A stretch of DNA of 64,000 bases from Cytobacillus firmus (GCF_023715565.1 NZ_JAMBOJ010000018.1:1-64000); one strand, 5' to 3'. Positions 24,868 to 35,176 are shown, counted from the stretch's first letter. The notes: generated by a model from the sequence alone, not told the origin. A program made the numbers and translations.

Positions 24868-24888
24868 TTGTTTGTTATTACGAAACAA
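24868..24888. promoter_or_regulatory. 21-bp palindromic operator, site 1 (before glcE)
   Basis: TTGTTT-GTTATTACG-AAACAA. The same architecture occurs at 29168 and 33306, each between promoter region and ribosome site. Probable site of the adjacent GntR-family regulator. Confidence 0.7.
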
Positions 24889-24903
24889 GAGGCGGTGGAT
24901 AGG

Positions 24904-26226
24904 TTGATTACAGCAGAATCTTTAAGTGCATTAAAAACTTATTTAAGAGAAGATCAGATAGTTCAAAGTAAGGATTCAAGCCCGTTTGGCAATTCTGGAA
25001 ATATGGCTGTTTTTCCGGAAACAGAAGAGGAAATTGCAGCTGTCTTAAAGTATGCCAATTCGAATGATTTAACCATCAACATTATGGGCGGCGGCACAAA
25101 ACGGGGATTTGGGGGCTTAACCGAAAAAGCAGATATTCTTCTATCGCTTGATAAGTATACAGGGATTGTGGAGCATACGCCCGGTGATATGACCTTAACA
25201 GTAAAAGCGGGAAGTCGCTTTAAAGACCTACAGGATTATCTGGCACAGCATAATCAAAAAATATCCCTCGATCCATATTGGCCTGAAAATGCCACAATTG
25301 GCGGGATCATTGCTGCAAATGAAAGCGGACCCAAAAGATTGGGCTACGGTTCAGCCCGTGATGCAGTCATTGGTTTACGGACAGTATACCCGGATGGAAA
25401 AGTAATACGGTCAGGTGGAAGAGTCGTAAAAAATGTGGCGGGCTATGATATGAATAAACTATTCATTGGGGCGATGGGCACACTTGGTGTCATTTCTGAA
25501 ATCACCTTAAAGCTTCGCCCTGTACCTAAATGCGAGAGCCTGGTTCTTGTTTCGTTTCCAAAAGGAAATCTGGAGAAAATTAAAGCATTTGGAGTGAAGG
25601 TTTTGGATTCTATGATTGAACCTGTCTCACTTGAACTGCTGAATCCGGCACTTTCTGATAAGCTTGCCGGAATAAACACTTACACTATAGCAATGAGTCT
25701 TGAAGATGTGGAAAGCTCTGTACGCTATCAGGAAGAATTCGTTAGAAATATGATGCCTGGTGATGCGGAATTGTTAATATATCCAAAGGATAAAGCGGAT
25801 TTGTTCTGGGACCGATTTTACACGCACACCCCCAATGGGTTAGATCGGGAATTGCCAATCCAAACAGAAGGCTCCATTAAAATTGGAACTATTAATCTTG
25901 AAGCGGTGAGCGTATTAAAGGATACGGAACTGCTCCAGGACCGTTTTAATGTAAAAATCGAGTCGCATGGAGGTCTTGGCCATGGATTGAGCCAAGTGAC
26001 CATTAGAGGTGCAGAGTCTGATGTAGCAAATGCGACTGCACATGTAAGGGATATTGCTGAAAAAACCGGCGGCTATGCGGTTGTTACGCATCTGCCATTC
26101 GAGCTCCGAAAAAAATTTGATGTATGGGGCAATAAACCTTCTTATTTCTTTTTGCTTCAGGGGATAAAAGCAAAGGTTGACCCAAATAAAACCTTAAGCC
26201 CAAATAGATTCATAGGAGGGATATAA
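24904..26226 (+). CDS. glcE: Glycolate oxidase FAD-binding subunit (GlcE-like)
   Basis: A 440-residue PCMH-type FAD protein. The FAD-binding region shows INIMGGGTKRGFG, SLDPYWPENATIGGIIAANE and GGRVVKNVAGYDMNKLFIGA, all typical of GlcE. With GlcD and GlcF it forms the membrane-associated glycolate oxidase converting glycolate to glyoxylate. TTG 24904 is chosen because the open frame upstream (MFVITKQ) is created by the palindromic operator; the GGTGG before 24904 is a modest ribosome site. The stop is followed at once by the glcF start, showing tight operon packing. Confidence 0.8.
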   Translation: MITAESLSALKTYLREDQIVQSKDSSPFGNSGNMAVFPETEEEIAAVLKYANSNDLTINIMGGGTKRGFGGLTEKADILLSLDKYTGIVEHTPGDMTLTVKAGSRFKDLQDYLAQHNQKISLDPYWPENATIGGIIAANESGPKRLGYGSARDAVIGLRTVYPDGKVIRSGGRVVKNVAGYDMNKLFIGAMGTLGVISEITLKLRPVPKCESLVLVSFPKGNLEKIKAFGVKVLDSMIEPVSLELLNPALSDKLAGINTYTIAMSLEDVESSVRYQEEFVRNMMPGDAELLIYPKDKADLFWDRFYTHTPNGLDRELPIQTEGSIKIGTINLEAVSVLKDTELLQDRFNVKIESHGGLGHGLSQVTIRGAESDVANATAHVRDIAEKTGGYAVVTHLPFELRKKFDVWGNKPSYFFLLQGIKAKVDPNKTLSPNRFIGGI

Positions 26227-27585
26227 ATGAGTTTGCGGGAACTGGATTTAAAGCAAGAACCGCCATGTACGTCAGGATTGGGGAACTATCTATGGAGTGA
26301 TCCGCCAGATGAAAAAAAATGGGCTGACTGTGTCCATTGCGGCATGTGTCTGGAGTCATGCCCGACATATGAACAAACTGGCCAGGAGCAGCATTCTCCA
26401 AGGGGCAGGGTTCACTTAATCAAATCGGTGGCGGAGGGTAAGCTTCAAGTAAATGAGCAATTTATGGACCCGGTTTTTCAATGTCTGGATTGCCGTGCCT
26501 GTACAACTGCATGCCCTGCAGATGTTGATGTTGGTGGCCTGATAGAGGAAGCACGGGGACAAATCCGTCAGGCAATGCCTTTGACAGGTGTAAAAGGAGC
26601 CATCAGCAAGTTTTTTCTTCACGATCTTTTCCCGCACCAGAATCGCTTAAATACGCTCGGCAGTCTTCTAAGATTCTATCAAAAAAGCGGAATGCAAAAA
26701 GCCGTCCGAAAAACTAAATTAATCAATGTCATGCCGCAGCATTTAGCAGATATGGAAGCCATCATGCCTGAAGTGAAAGAACCTGTTAAAAAGAAATATA
26801 AAGACGTAAAAGTAATAAAAGCAATAGGAGAGACAAAGCAGGAAGTTGCCATGCTGACCGGCTGTGTAATGGATGTCATGTTCAGTGATATTAATGAATC
26901 CACTATCAATGTACTGACCAGGAATGGCAGTGATGTTGTCATTCCCCAAAACCAGACGTGCTGCGGTGCCTTGCATGTTCATGCGGGAGACCGCGATATG
27001 GGCAGAAAGCTGGCAAAGCAGAATATGGAGGCATTTAAGGACTTTGATAAAGTGATTGTTAATGCTGCCGGCTGCGGGTGCATGATGAAGGAATACGCAG
27101 AATTATTTAAGGAAGATCCGGAAATGCATGCAAAAGCGGAAGAGTTTTCTGAAAAGGTAGAGGATATTTCAAAATTTCTTCATGAAACAGGCTATGAAAA
27201 GCCAAAGGCTGAGATGAACACCAGAATTACGTACCATGATGCCTGCCATTTAGCGCATGGACAGGGGATTCGTCAGCAGCCGCGCGATATTCTTCTTGAT
27301 ATTCCCGGTGTAGATATGGTTCACATGCCCAATTCAGACCGCTGCTGCGGAAGTGCAGGAATCTATAATATTACCAATCCGGAAATGGCTAATGCAGTCC
27401 TTGAGAGCAAAATGGAGAATGTTCCCGATGATGTGGAAATGATCTCGATGGGGAATCCCGGCTGTATGCTGCAGATGGCAATGGGAGTTCAAAAATACGG
27501 CAGAAACCAGAAAATTGTCCATACTGTCCAGCTTCTGGACTGGGCATATCAGAAGGAAGACGGTATGAGGGAGGGAGAAGAGTGA
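26227..27585 (+). CDS. glcF: Glycolate oxidase iron-sulfur subunit GlcF
   Basis: A 452-residue protein. Two 4Fe-4S motifs near the N-terminus (CVHCGMCLESCP and CLDCRACTTACP) are followed by two CCG domains (CCGALHVHAG and CCGSAGIYN) that bind further clusters. It passes electrons from the FAD subunits toward the respiratory chain. Start ATG 26227 directly follows the GlcE stop, with GGAGGG overlapping the end of glcE. Length and motif order match B. subtilis YsfD and E. coli GlcF in kind. Confidence 0.9.
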   Translation: MSLRELDLKQEPPCTSGLGNYLWSDPPDEKKWADCVHCGMCLESCPTYEQTGQEQHSPRGRVHLIKSVAEGKLQVNEQFMDPVFQCLDCRACTTACPADVDVGGLIEEARGQIRQAMPLTGVKGAISKFFLHDLFPHQNRLNTLGSLLRFYQKSGMQKAVRKTKLINVMPQHLADMEAIMPEVKEPVKKKYKDVKVIKAIGETKQEVAMLTGCVMDVMFSDINESTINVLTRNGSDVVIPQNQTCCGALHVHAGDRDMGRKLAKQNMEAFKDFDKVIVNAAGCGCMMKEYAELFKEDPEMHAKAEEFSEKVEDISKFLHETGYEKPKAEMNTRITYHDACHLAHGQGIRQQPRDILLDIPGVDMVHMPNSDRCCGSAGIYNITNPEMANAVLESKMENVPDDVEMISMGNPGCMLQMAMGVQKYGRNQKIVHTVQLLDWAYQKEDGMREGEE

Positions 27586-29042
27586 AAGCAAAAGACCGGG
27601 TTAAATCACAGGACAAACACATCTTAAATTTGGCTCATATCGTTGGCGGTGCCCGTTCCATTCTTTATCTGAAAGAAGATCTTGTTGCCTATGACTGTGA
27701 CGGATTTACGATTCATAAACATTTGCCGAAGGCCGTCGTTTTTCCTAAAAACACACAAGAAGTGGCGGAGATTGTTAAATATTGCTCTAAAAACGAACTT
27801 CCCTTCCTGGCAAGGGGAGCAGGAACAGGGCTCAGCGGGGGAGCCATACCGCTTAATGGAGAAATCATTATCAGTATGGTCAGGATGAAAAAGCTTATCA
27901 GTGTAGATCTGGAAAATCGCCGTGCTGTTGTAGAGCCTGGATTTGTCAATCTGAAACTCACCAATTCCATATCTGATAAAGGATATTATTACGCTCCAGA
28001 TCCATCCAGTCAATATTGCTGTACAATTGGGGGCAATGTAGCAGAAAATGCCGGCGGTGCTCATTGTCTGAAATACGGTGTTACGACAAACCACATTCTT
28101 GGACTTGAAGTGGTTATGCCTAATGGAGAAATAGTGGAAATTGGCAAAGACGGTATTCCGGATGCTCCGGGATATGATTTGCTTGGTCTGATAACTGGCT
28201 CTGAAGGAACGCTTGGCATAGTCACAAAGATAACAGTCAGGGTTCTAAAAAATCCTGAAGGAAAACAGACTGTTCTTGCCTACTTTGATCGGGTTGAAGA
28301 TGGAAGCCAGGCAGTATCAGACATTATATCTGCAGGCATTGTGCCGGCAGCCCTTGAAATGATGGATAAAACAGCTATTGAAGGGGTGGAAGCTGCAGCT
28401 TTCCCAGTAGGCCATCCAAAAGATATCGAGGCAGTTCTTCTGATTGAGGTGGATGGAATTGCTGCAGGAATTCAGGAACAAATAGACCAGATTCTCGAGG
28501 TATGCCGAAAGAGAAATGTACGCGAAGTCCGGGCGGCCGGAAGTGAAGAGGAAAGAGCCAGATGGTGGGCGAACCGGAAGACAGGCTTTGGTGCCATGGG
28601 AGCCATCTCTCCAGATTATCTTGTTCAGGATGGGGTTATTCCGCGAAGCAGACTTCCTGAGGTTTTAAGCAGAATCAACCAGATCAGCAGTGAATCGGGA
28701 TTGAGGATTGCGAATATTTTTCATGCAGGAGATGGAAATCTTCATCCCCTTGTACTTTTCGATGCACGGATACCAGGAGAATCAGAGAAAGCGCTTGAAG
28801 CAGGAAGCCAATGTCTGAAGGTATGCGCGGATGTTGGAGGGACCATTACTGGAGAACATGGTGTCGGTATTGAAAAGCGGGAAGAAATGCGATTTGTTTT
28901 CACGGAAGAGGAAATTGCTGCCCAGACTGATGTTCGGGAAGTCTTTAATCCACATAATCTTTTGAATGCAGGCAAGCTGTTCCCATCGCCGGGCAGATGT
29001 GCGGAAGTTAAAAAAGAGATGAAAGCCCAGGCAATTTCATAA
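27582..29042 (+). CDS. glcD: Glycolate oxidase subunit GlcD
   Basis: A 486-residue FAD-linked oxidase. The PCMH domain has GAGTGLSGGAIP and TIGGNVAENAGG; the C-terminal domain has HAGDGNLHPL and TGEHGVGIEK. It is the catalytic flavoprotein oxidising glycolate (or D-lactate) to the 2-oxo acid. GTG 27582 overlaps the glcF stop by 4 bp (GTGA) and follows GAGGGAGGGAGAAGA. The presence of all three subunits D, E and F together with malate synthase G argues for glycolate rather than lactate as the main substrate. Confidence 0.9.
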   Translation: MKAKDRVKSQDKHILNLAHIVGGARSILYLKEDLVAYDCDGFTIHKHLPKAVVFPKNTQEVAEIVKYCSKNELPFLARGAGTGLSGGAIPLNGEIIISMVRMKKLISVDLENRRAVVEPGFVNLKLTNSISDKGYYYAPDPSSQYCCTIGGNVAENAGGAHCLKYGVTTNHILGLEVVMPNGEIVEIGKDGIPDAPGYDLLGLITGSEGTLGIVTKITVRVLKNPEGKQTVLAYFDRVEDGSQAVSDIISAGIVPAALEMMDKTAIEGVEAAAFPVGHPKDIEAVLLIEVDGIAAGIQEQIDQILEVCRKRNVREVRAAGSEEERARWWANRKTGFGAMGAISPDYLVQDGVIPRSRLPEVLSRINQISSESGLRIANIFHAGDGNLHPLVLFDARIPGESEKALEAGSQCLKVCADVGGTITGEHGVGIEKREEMRFVFTEEEIAAQTDVREVFNPHNLLNAGKLFPSPGRCAEVKKEMKAQAIS

Positions 29043-29044
29043 AA

Positions 29045-29080
29045 AAGAGCCAGCCTTTTCTGGTGAAAGGCTGGCTCTTG
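29045..29080. terminator. Hairpin after glcD
   Basis: AAGAGCCAGCCTTT (29045-29058) pairs exactly with AAAGGCTGGCTCTT (29066-29079). The + strand T tract is short, so termination may be partial. Confidence 0.7.
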
Positions 29081-29167
29081 AAACAAGATAAGCCTAAAAT
29101 TGTGTGAAAATTATTGAAATTACTTTTGAAAACATGCTATTATTTTTTTAAGAGAAAGTATGAAACG

Positions 29168-29188
29168 GTGTTTTGTAATAAGAAACAC
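29168..29188. promoter_or_regulatory. 21-bp palindromic operator, site 2 (before malate synthase G)
   Basis: GTGTTT-TGTAATAAG-AAACAC; its centre is the reverse complement of the centres at sites 1 and 3 (TTATTAC). Confidence 0.7.
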
Positions 29189-29228
29189 TTGAAATCAAAA
29201 GAAGCAATCAAAGGAGGAAAATGAATAA

Positions 29229-31406
29229 ATGGAAAACTATGTGAAGACAGGAAGCCTGCAGGTTGCAAGTGAGCTGTATGAATTTATTAATTCGGAGGCT
29301 CTGCCGGGAAGCGGAGTGGATCAGGAACAATTTTGGTCAGGTTTGGAAGCGCTTATAAATGATCTGACCCCAAAAAATAAAGCATTGCTTGCCAAGCGTG
29401 ACGAAATTCAACATCAGCTGAATACATGGCACAGGGAAAACCAGAAGTTTGATTTTAATAGCTATAAGTCGTTTCTAGAAGAAATTGGCTATCTTGAACC
29501 AAAGACCGAGGATTTTAAAATTACTACAGAAAACGTGGATGCAGAAGTAGCAGTGAAGGCCGGACCGCAATTGGTCGTTCCAGTTAATAACGGTAGATAT
29601 GCGATCAATGCAGCAAATGCCCGATGGGGAAGCTTGTATGATGCATTATATGGAACCGATGCAATCAGTGAAGAAAATGGGGCAAATAGGGAAGGCGGAT
29701 ATAATCCTGTAAGGGGAGAAAAGGTTATAGCATTTGCAAGGGAGTTTCTTGATCAAACCGTTCCTCTTTCAATCGGTTCTCATAAAGAAGCTGTGCAGTA
29801 CAAAGTGGAGAAGGGTCAGCTTGCAGTTGTTCTGAGCAATGGTGAAACTGCAAATCTTAAAGAAGAAGCAAAATTTGCCGGATACCAAGGAGATCCGAAT
29901 CAGCCTTCTGCGGTACTCTTAAAGAATAATGGCCTTTATTTTGAAATTCAGTTTGATAGAAACCACCCAATTGGAAAAACGGATGCTGCCGGGGTTAAGG
30001 ATATTTTACTTGAAGCTGCTATTACCACAATTATGGACTGTGAGGATTCAGTAACAGCAGTTGATGCTGAAGACAAGGTCCTTGTATACCGCAACTGGCT
30101 CGGTTTAATGAAAGGTGATCTTTCCGCAACCTTCAAAAAAGGTGCCAAACCAGTGACACGGACATTAAATCCTGACCGCTCATATGTGTCTCCTGAAGGC
30201 AAGGATTTCTCTTTACCGGGACGCTCGCTGATGTTTGTCAGGAATGTCGGTCACTTAATGTCAATTAACGCCATTTTGGATGCTGAAGGAAATGAAGTGC
30301 AGGAAGGAATTCTTGATACAGTAATTACCTCCCTGATCGGCAAGCATACATTACTGAAAAACGGCCCGTACCAAAACTCATCTGAAGGATCCATCTATAT
30401 CGTTAAGCCAAAAATGCACGGTTCCAAAGAGGTTGCTTTTGCAAACGAGTTATTTGACCGGACGGAAGATCTCCTTGGACTAAAGCGGAACACACTGAAA
30501 ATTGGTGTAATGGATGAGGAGCGCCGTACATCCTTGAATCTTGCAACCTGCATCCGTGAAGTAAAGGAGCGCATTGTTTTCATAAATACCGGATTCCTTG
30601 ACCGGACCGGGGATGAGATGCACACTTCTATGGAAGCTGGCCCGATGATCCGGAAGAATGATATGAAAGCAACAGCCTGGCTAAAAGGCTATGAAAAATC
30701 CAATGTCAATACAGGCCTTGAAACTGGCTTCCAGGGCCGTGCACAAATTGGAAAAGGTATGTGGGCAATGCCTGATATGATGGCAGATATGATGGAGCAG
30801 AAGATCGGCCATCTGAACGCGGGTGCCAATACTGCCTGGGTTCCTTCTCCAACTGCTGCCACCCTGCATGCACTGCACTACCATCAGGTTGAAGTGCAAA
30901 AGGTGCAAAATCAGCTGCTGGAAGAAATTTCGGATCTTCGTGATGATATCCTGCAAATTCCTGTTGCAGAAAACCCGCAATGGACTCAAGAAGAAATTCA
31001 GGAAGAACTGGAAAATAATGCACAGGGTATTCTCGGATATGTGGTCCGCTGGGTTGAGCAGGGAATTGGCTGTTCCAAAGTTCCAGATATCAATAATATT
31101 GGTTTGATGGAGGACCGTGCTACATTAAGGATTTCCAGCCAGCATGTTGCCAATTGGCTACACCATGGCATCTGTACGAAGGAGCAGGTGCTTGAGACAC
31201 TTAAGAAAATGGCTAAGGTAGTAGATGAACAAAATAGTGGAGATATCGCATACCGCCCAATGGCCGCTGATTTCGATCAATCGGTTGCATTCCAGGCAGC
31301 CTGTGACCTTGTTTTTGAAGGCTATGATCAGCCAAACGGCTATACAGAACCAATCCTGCACCGCCGCCGTCTCGAGGCGAAGTCCAAATATGCTGTTAAA
31401 CAGTAA
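29229..31406 (+). CDS. glcB: Malate synthase G
   Basis: A 725-residue isoform-G enzyme condensing glyoxylate with acetyl-CoA to malate. Seen: the Mg-binding region [19 protein letters not shown], the TLNPDRSY block, [27 protein letters not shown] and the C-terminal [13 protein letters not shown]. Length is that of the family. It removes the glyoxylate made by GlcDEF. GGAGG at 29213-29217 is 11 nt from ATG 29229; an overlapping out-of-frame ATG at 29221 opens only a 7-codon frame. It has its own upstream palindrome and terminator. Confidence 0.95.
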   Translation: MENYVKTGSLQVASELYEFINSEALPGSGVDQEQFWSGLEALINDLTPKNKALLAKRDEIQHQLNTWHRENQKFDFNSYKSFLEEIGYLEPKTEDFKITTENVDAEVAVKAGPQLVVPVNNGRYAINAANARWGSLYDALYGTDAISEENGANREGGYNPVRGEKVIAFAREFLDQTVPLSIGSHKEAVQYKVEKGQLAVVLSNGETANLKEEAKFAGYQGDPNQPSAVLLKNNGLYFEIQFDRNHPIGKTDAAGVKDILLEAAITTIMDCEDSVTAVDAEDKVLVYRNWLGLMKGDLSATFKKGAKPVTRTLNPDRSYVSPEGKDFSLPGRSLMFVRNVGHLMSINAILDAEGNEVQEGILDTVITSLIGKHTLLKNGPYQNSSEGSIYIVKPKMHGSKEVAFANELFDRTEDLLGLKRNTLKIGVMDEERRTSLNLATCIREVKERIVFINTGFLDRTGDEMHTSMEAGPMIRKNDMKATAWLKGYEKSNVNTGLETGFQGRAQIGKGMWAMPDMMADMMEQKIGHLNAGANTAWVPSPTAATLHALHYHQVEVQKVQNQLLEEISDLRDDILQIPVAENPQWTQEEIQEELENNAQGILGYVVRWVEQGIGCSKVPDINNIGLMEDRATLRISSQHVANWLHHGICTKEQVLETLKKMAKVVDEQNSGDIAYRPMAADFDQSVAFQAACDLVFEGYDQPNGYTEPILHRRRLEAKSKYAVKQ

Positions 31407-31415
31407 TATTTTCAG

Positions 31416-31442
31416 AACAGGGCATGAAGGTGCCCTGTTTTT
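31416..31442 (+). terminator. Terminator of malate synthase G gene
   Basis: AACAGGGCA (31416-31424) pairs exactly with TGCCCTGTT (31431-31439), then TTTC. Confidence 0.85.
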
Positions 31443-31487
31443 CTAAAATCTACACACTTAAAGTAATTGAGGGGAGAGGAAGAGCAA

Positions 31488-32267
31488 ATGAAATTTACAA
31501 GGTTTGAAGTAAATGGGGCAGTGCATGAAGGAGTATTGGAAGAGGGTATTTTAAAAGAAATTAAAGGTACTATTTTCGGAGATTGGGAGTATACAGGCCA
31601 GAGCTTTTCACAGAATGAAGCTAAACTGCTTGCACCCCTGGTCCCTAATCAAATCATCGGAATTGGGGCCAACTATGTGTCCGTGAAATCGGATCTGCCT
31701 GAGACACTTCCCGATATTCCTGTATTCTTCTTCAAGCCTGTATCTTCTGTTATCGGGCCTGAGGAAAATATTATCATCCCTGAAGGCATTGAAGAGGTCA
31801 AATTTGAATCAGAACTGGCTGTAGTCATTGGCAAAGAAGCCAAAAATGTAGCAGAGTCAGATGTACTTGATTATGTTTTCGGCTACACAGTAGGGAATGA
31901 TGTAACTGCTCCGCAATTTTTTCATAATGATGGACATTGGACAATTGGCAAATCCTTTGACAGTTTTACCCCGCTGGGTCCCGTAATCGAAACTGAACTG
32001 GATCCATTTGAGGTAAAGGTTGAAGCAAAATTAAACGGCACAGAAAAGCAAAACAGCAGCACAGAACTCATGATTATTCCACTGCGTAAAATGATTTCAT
32101 ACCTTTCTAATGTCATGACATTGAAGCCGGGTGACGTAATCCTTACAGGAAGTCCTGTTGGAGCTGAGATGGTCAGGTCTGGTGATGTTATCGAATGTGA
32201 GATCAAAGAGATTGGAACACTGCGCAATACATTTGCAGTGGCACGTGAAAGCGCAAAAACGGTATAA
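31488..32267 (+). CDS. Fumarylacetoacetate hydrolase (FAH) family protein
   Basis: A 259-residue protein with the FAH fold. Seen: QIIGIGANYVSV, FFFKPVSSVIGP, the metal-binding EVKFESELAVVIGKEAKNV and GDVILTGSPVGAEMV. Members act as acylpyruvate hydrolases, oxaloacetate decarboxylases or hydroxymuconate isomerases; the exact reaction here is not evident. ATG 31488 lies behind GAGGGGAGAGGAAGAG. Together with the following IclR regulator it sits inside the glycolate region, so a role in 2-oxo-acid metabolism (for example oxaloacetate or acylpyruvates) is inferred. Confidence 0.8.
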   Translation: MKFTRFEVNGAVHEGVLEEGILKEIKGTIFGDWEYTGQSFSQNEAKLLAPLVPNQIIGIGANYVSVKSDLPETLPDIPVFFFKPVSSVIGPEENIIIPEGIEEVKFESELAVVIGKEAKNVAESDVLDYVFGYTVGNDVTAPQFFHNDGHWTIGKSFDSFTPLGPVIETELDPFEVKVEAKLNGTEKQNSSTELMIIPLRKMISYLSNVMTLKPGDVILTGSPVGAEMVRSGDVIECEIKEIGTLRNTFAVARESAKTV

Positions 32268-32311
32268 TTCAAGTAGATTGAATTATGTTATTTGCACCTG
32301 AGGTGAGTGTT

Positions 32312-33079
32312 TTGGAAAGAGAAAATATGGTCAAGTCCGTCAGCAGGGCGCTGGATATAATTACATTGATCAGCCTGAAAAAAAACGGTCTGGGCGTTAC
32401 GGAAATTGCCAATCAGATAGACATCAACAAAAGCTCTGTTTATCGTATTCTATCTACCCTTGTTCAGTACGGATATATAGAGCAGGACAACGAAACCGGC
32501 AAGTACAAATTAGGGTATAAGTTCCTTGAGATCAGTTCAAAGCTGCTTGAATCAATTGATTTACGTGCAGAAGCAAGGCCTTTTCTGCAGGAGCTTGAAA
32601 ATGAAACAAATGAAGTCATTCATTTAGTCGTTTATGATCAGGGAGAGGTTGTGTACATCGAGAAGCTTGAGGGCAATGAGACATTAAGGATGCATTCGAA
32701 AGTCGGGAAACGCGCTCCCATGCATTGCACATCAGTAGGCAAAGCCATTCTTGCTCATCTGCCCTCAAGCATTGTTTTTGATATTCTTGAAAGGAAAGGG
32801 ATGCCGGTCCATACAGATAAAACCATAACGGATAAAGACGAATTCATGAAAGAATTGGGGCAGGTTAGACAAAAAGGATATGCCCTGGATCTGGAAGAAA
32901 ATGAATACGGGATTACGTGTGTTGCCGTTCCTATTTTTGACCACCTTGGCAAGGTTATTGCAGCAGTCAGTATTTCAGGACCAACCATGAGGATGACAGA
33001 TGAAAGGCTTGATGCATTAAAATCCATAATGGTAAAGACAGGAAAAGATATTTCCACACGCCTGGGCCATTTTAGCTGA
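32312..33079 (+). CDS. IclR-family transcriptional regulator
   Basis: A 255-residue regulator with an N-terminal winged helix (GLGVTEIANQIDINKSSVYRI) and an IclR effector domain (HSKVGKRAPMHCTSVGKAILAH, GYALDLEENEYGITCVAVPI). TTG 32312 is preferred because AGGTGAG lies just upstream and the protein then starts MERENMVKSVSRAL, usual for the family. It follows the FAH gene by 44 bp and precedes the lactate/glycolate permease; the inverted repeat at 33240-33277 may be its operator. Confidence 0.85.
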   Translation: MERENMVKSVSRALDIITLISLKKNGLGVTEIANQIDINKSSVYRILSTLVQYGYIEQDNETGKYKLGYKFLEISSKLLESIDLRAEARPFLQELENETNEVIHLVVYDQGEVVYIEKLEGNETLRMHSKVGKRAPMHCTSVGKAILAHLPSSIVFDILERKGMPVHTDKTITDKDEFMKELGQVRQKGYALDLEENEYGITCVAVPIFDHLGKVIAAVSISGPTMRMTDERLDALKSIMVKTGKDISTRLGHFS

Positions 33080-33092
33080 ATCAATTAGTAAA

Positions 33093-33139
33093 TAGCTCGA
33101 TATATCTTGATAAAAAGATATATTGGGCTAATTTTTTTG
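33093..33139 (+). terminator. Terminator of the iclR gene
   Basis: TAGCTCGATATATCTT (33093-33108) pairs with AAGATATATTGGGCTA (33115-33130, two wobbles), then ATTTTTTTG. Confidence 0.85.
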
Positions 33140-33239
33140 TATATACATACAAATTTTTTTGTGTAAATACATAGATTTAATTTTCAAAATATTATTGAAA
33201 TTACGAATAATGTTTGTATAATGTAAATAAGCCTATCAA

Positions 33240-33277
33240 CATGTTGTATAACAAAACCATTATAGTTATATAACATG
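33240..33277. promoter_or_regulatory. 13-bp inverted repeat upstream of the permease gene
   Basis: CATGTTGTATAAC (33240-33252) and GTTATATAACATG (33265-33277) are inverted repeats at 12 of 13 positions with a 12-bp spacer. Probably a second regulator site, in addition to the 21-bp palindrome. Confidence 0.55.
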
Positions 33278-33305
33278 TTTCGCTGTCCGCAACATAATGT
33301 AATCA

Positions 33306-33326
33306 TTGTTCGTTATTACAAAACAA
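33306..33326. promoter_or_regulatory. 21-bp palindromic operator, site 3 (before the permease)
   Basis: TTGTTC-GTTATTACA-AAACAA, nearly identical to site 1, and again directly before the ribosome site. Confidence 0.7.
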
Positions 33327-33338
33327 GGGGGAAGTAAT

Positions 33339-35129
33339 TTGAGTACTGGAATGTTAGCTTTATTATCTTTATTGCCAATTATTGCAGTTGCAGTATTTCT
33401 TGTCGGGTTGAGATGGCCGGCAAGTAAGGCGATGCCAATTTCGTACCTTGTAGCAGTAATTCTTGCTCTATTGGTATGGAAAGTTTCAGGGGCCAAAGTT
33501 GCCGCTGCATCCATCAATGGCCTGGTTGTTGCCGGAACACTTCTTTATATTATTTTCGGCGCTATTCTGCTTCTGAATACCCTTCAGGAAAGCGGGGGAT
33601 TAAAAACTATCCGTCAGGGATTTACGGATATATCGCCTGACCGCCGAATACAAGTAATTATCATAGCCTGGCTGTTTGGTTCTTTCATTGAAGGTGCATC
33701 AGGGTTTGGTACTCCAGCCGCTGTAGCAGTTCCGCTGTTAGTCGGCCTTGGCTTTCCCGCGATGGCCGCAGTTCTTGCCGGAATGGTTATTCAAAGTACA
33801 CCGGTGTCATTTGGTGCTGTTGGAACGCCGATGCTTGTGGGCGTTCAGACCGGGTTATCGGGCAATGCCAGTCTGACAGATAACCTGCTTGGATTAGTAA
33901 CTCAAATCGCCGGACAAGTAGCTATCCTCCACATGATTGCGGGAACATTAATTCCTTTATTTGTTGTAGCACTAATGACAAGATTTTTCGGCAAAAACAA
34001 ATCATTTACAGAGGGGATAAAGATCTGGAAGTTCGCACTTTTTGCGGCTTTTGCTATGACGATTCCTTATGTAATTGTAGCAAATGTCCTTGGACCTGAA
34101 TTCCCATCCATGATTGGGGGATTAGTTGGTTTAACCATTGTTGTGCTTGCTGCTAAAAAAGGCTTTCTTATGCCTACTAAAGATCAGGTTTGGGATTTTG
34201 AAGAGAAATCCAAGTGGGATCCTGAATGGACAGGCAAGCTTGAAATCAAAGCTGTTGCTCACAAGAGCGGTAGCATGAGCATGATGCGTGCTTGGACTCC
34301 TTATGTTTTAGTCGGCTTGTTTTTAGTATTGTCCAGACTGAAATCGCTTCCATTTTTAGAGTGGCTCCAGGCATGGACGGTCAAATTTGAAAATATTTTT
34401 GATTCGGGCATCACTTCAAGCTTCCAGCCGCTGTATTTGCCAGGTACGATTTTTATACTGGTTTCAGTTATCACTTACTTTATCCATGGAATGAATTCCA
34501 GTTCCTACAAAAAAGCCTGGGCGGATTCTGGAAAAACAACCATAGCTGCTTCAACTGCCTTAATTTTCACGGTTCCGATGGTACAGGTATTTATCAACAC
34601 TGGCGGAGGAGGAGCAGGCTATGATCAGATGCCGATCGAGCTTGCGAATGGTGCCGCAGCTCTTGCGGGTGAATTCTGGCCGTTCTTTGCCACCTTCATA
34701 GGGGGCCTTGGAGCCTTTATTGCCGGAAGTAATACGGTTAGTAATATGATGTTTGCATTATTCCAATATGACGTCGGCTCACAAATCGGGGTGGATGCAA
34801 CTTGGATTGTAGCCCTTCAGGCAGTCGGAGGCGCAGCTGGGAACATGATTTGTGTGCATAACGTCGTTGCTGCATCAGCTGTTGTGGGACTTGTCGGAAA
34901 AGAAGGTGCTGTCATCCGTAAAACTTTGTTCCCATTCTTCTACTATGCTTTGCTGGCAGGATCTGTAGGTTACTCGATTGTCTGGTATCAACAAAAAGGG
35001 ATATTCAATATCGGTTCCTTCATAGCAGTTGCCATAGCAGTTGCAGCTGTTTATATAATTGCAACAAATAACAGACGTTCTAACATGATTTTGCCTCCGC
35101 CGTCGGTGAATGTGAAATCTGCTAAATAA
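33339..35129 (+). CDS. L-lactate/glycolate permease (LctP/GlcA family)
   Basis: A 596-residue membrane transporter of the lactate permease family with about 14 helices. Seen: [21 protein letters not shown], the hallmark of the family, and [18 protein letters not shown] near the C-terminus. It imports lactate or glycolate with protons. TTG 33339 is chosen: AAGGGGGA is 7 nt upstream, and the longer open frame upstream (MFVITKQ) only translates the palindromic operator. Its association with GlcDEF and malate synthase G suggests glycolate. Confidence 0.9.
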   Translation: MSTGMLALLSLLPIIAVAVFLVGLRWPASKAMPISYLVAVILALLVWKVSGAKVAAASINGLVVAGTLLYIIFGAILLLNTLQESGGLKTIRQGFTDISPDRRIQVIIIAWLFGSFIEGASGFGTPAAVAVPLLVGLGFPAMAAVLAGMVIQSTPVSFGAVGTPMLVGVQTGLSGNASLTDNLLGLVTQIAGQVAILHMIAGTLIPLFVVALMTRFFGKNKSFTEGIKIWKFALFAAFAMTIPYVIVANVLGPEFPSMIGGLVGLTIVVLAAKKGFLMPTKDQVWDFEEKSKWDPEWTGKLEIKAVAHKSGSMSMMRAWTPYVLVGLFLVLSRLKSLPFLEWLQAWTVKFENIFDSGITSSFQPLYLPGTIFILVSVITYFIHGMNSSSYKKAWADSGKTTIAASTALIFTVPMVQVFINTGGGGAGYDQMPIELANGAAALAGEFWPFFATFIGGLGAFIAGSNTVSNMMFALFQYDVGSQIGVDATWIVALQAVGGAAGNMICVHNVVAASAVVGLVGKEGAVIRKTLFPFFYYALLAGSVGYSIVWYQQKGIFNIGSFIAVAIAVAAVYIIATNNRRSNMILPPPSVNVKSAK

Positions 35130-35143
35130 ATAAGGAATTCTTT

Positions 35144-35176
35144 AACTGGTTTAGCCCTTTGGCTGAACCAGTTTTT
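35144..35176 (+). terminator. Terminator of the permease gene
   Basis: AACTGGTTTAGCC (35144-35156) pairs with GGCTGAACCAGTT (35161-35173), then TTT. Confidence 0.85.

Noticed and set aside
24868-24903. N-terminal extension MFVITKQ of GlcE (and of the permease at 33306)
   Set aside because: It is the in-frame translation of the palindromic operator; better starts with ribosome sites lie downstream.
29221-29244. 7-codon frame overlapping the malate synthase start
   Set aside because: ATG 29221 is only 3 nt from GGAGG and the frame is too short; it is a chance overlap.
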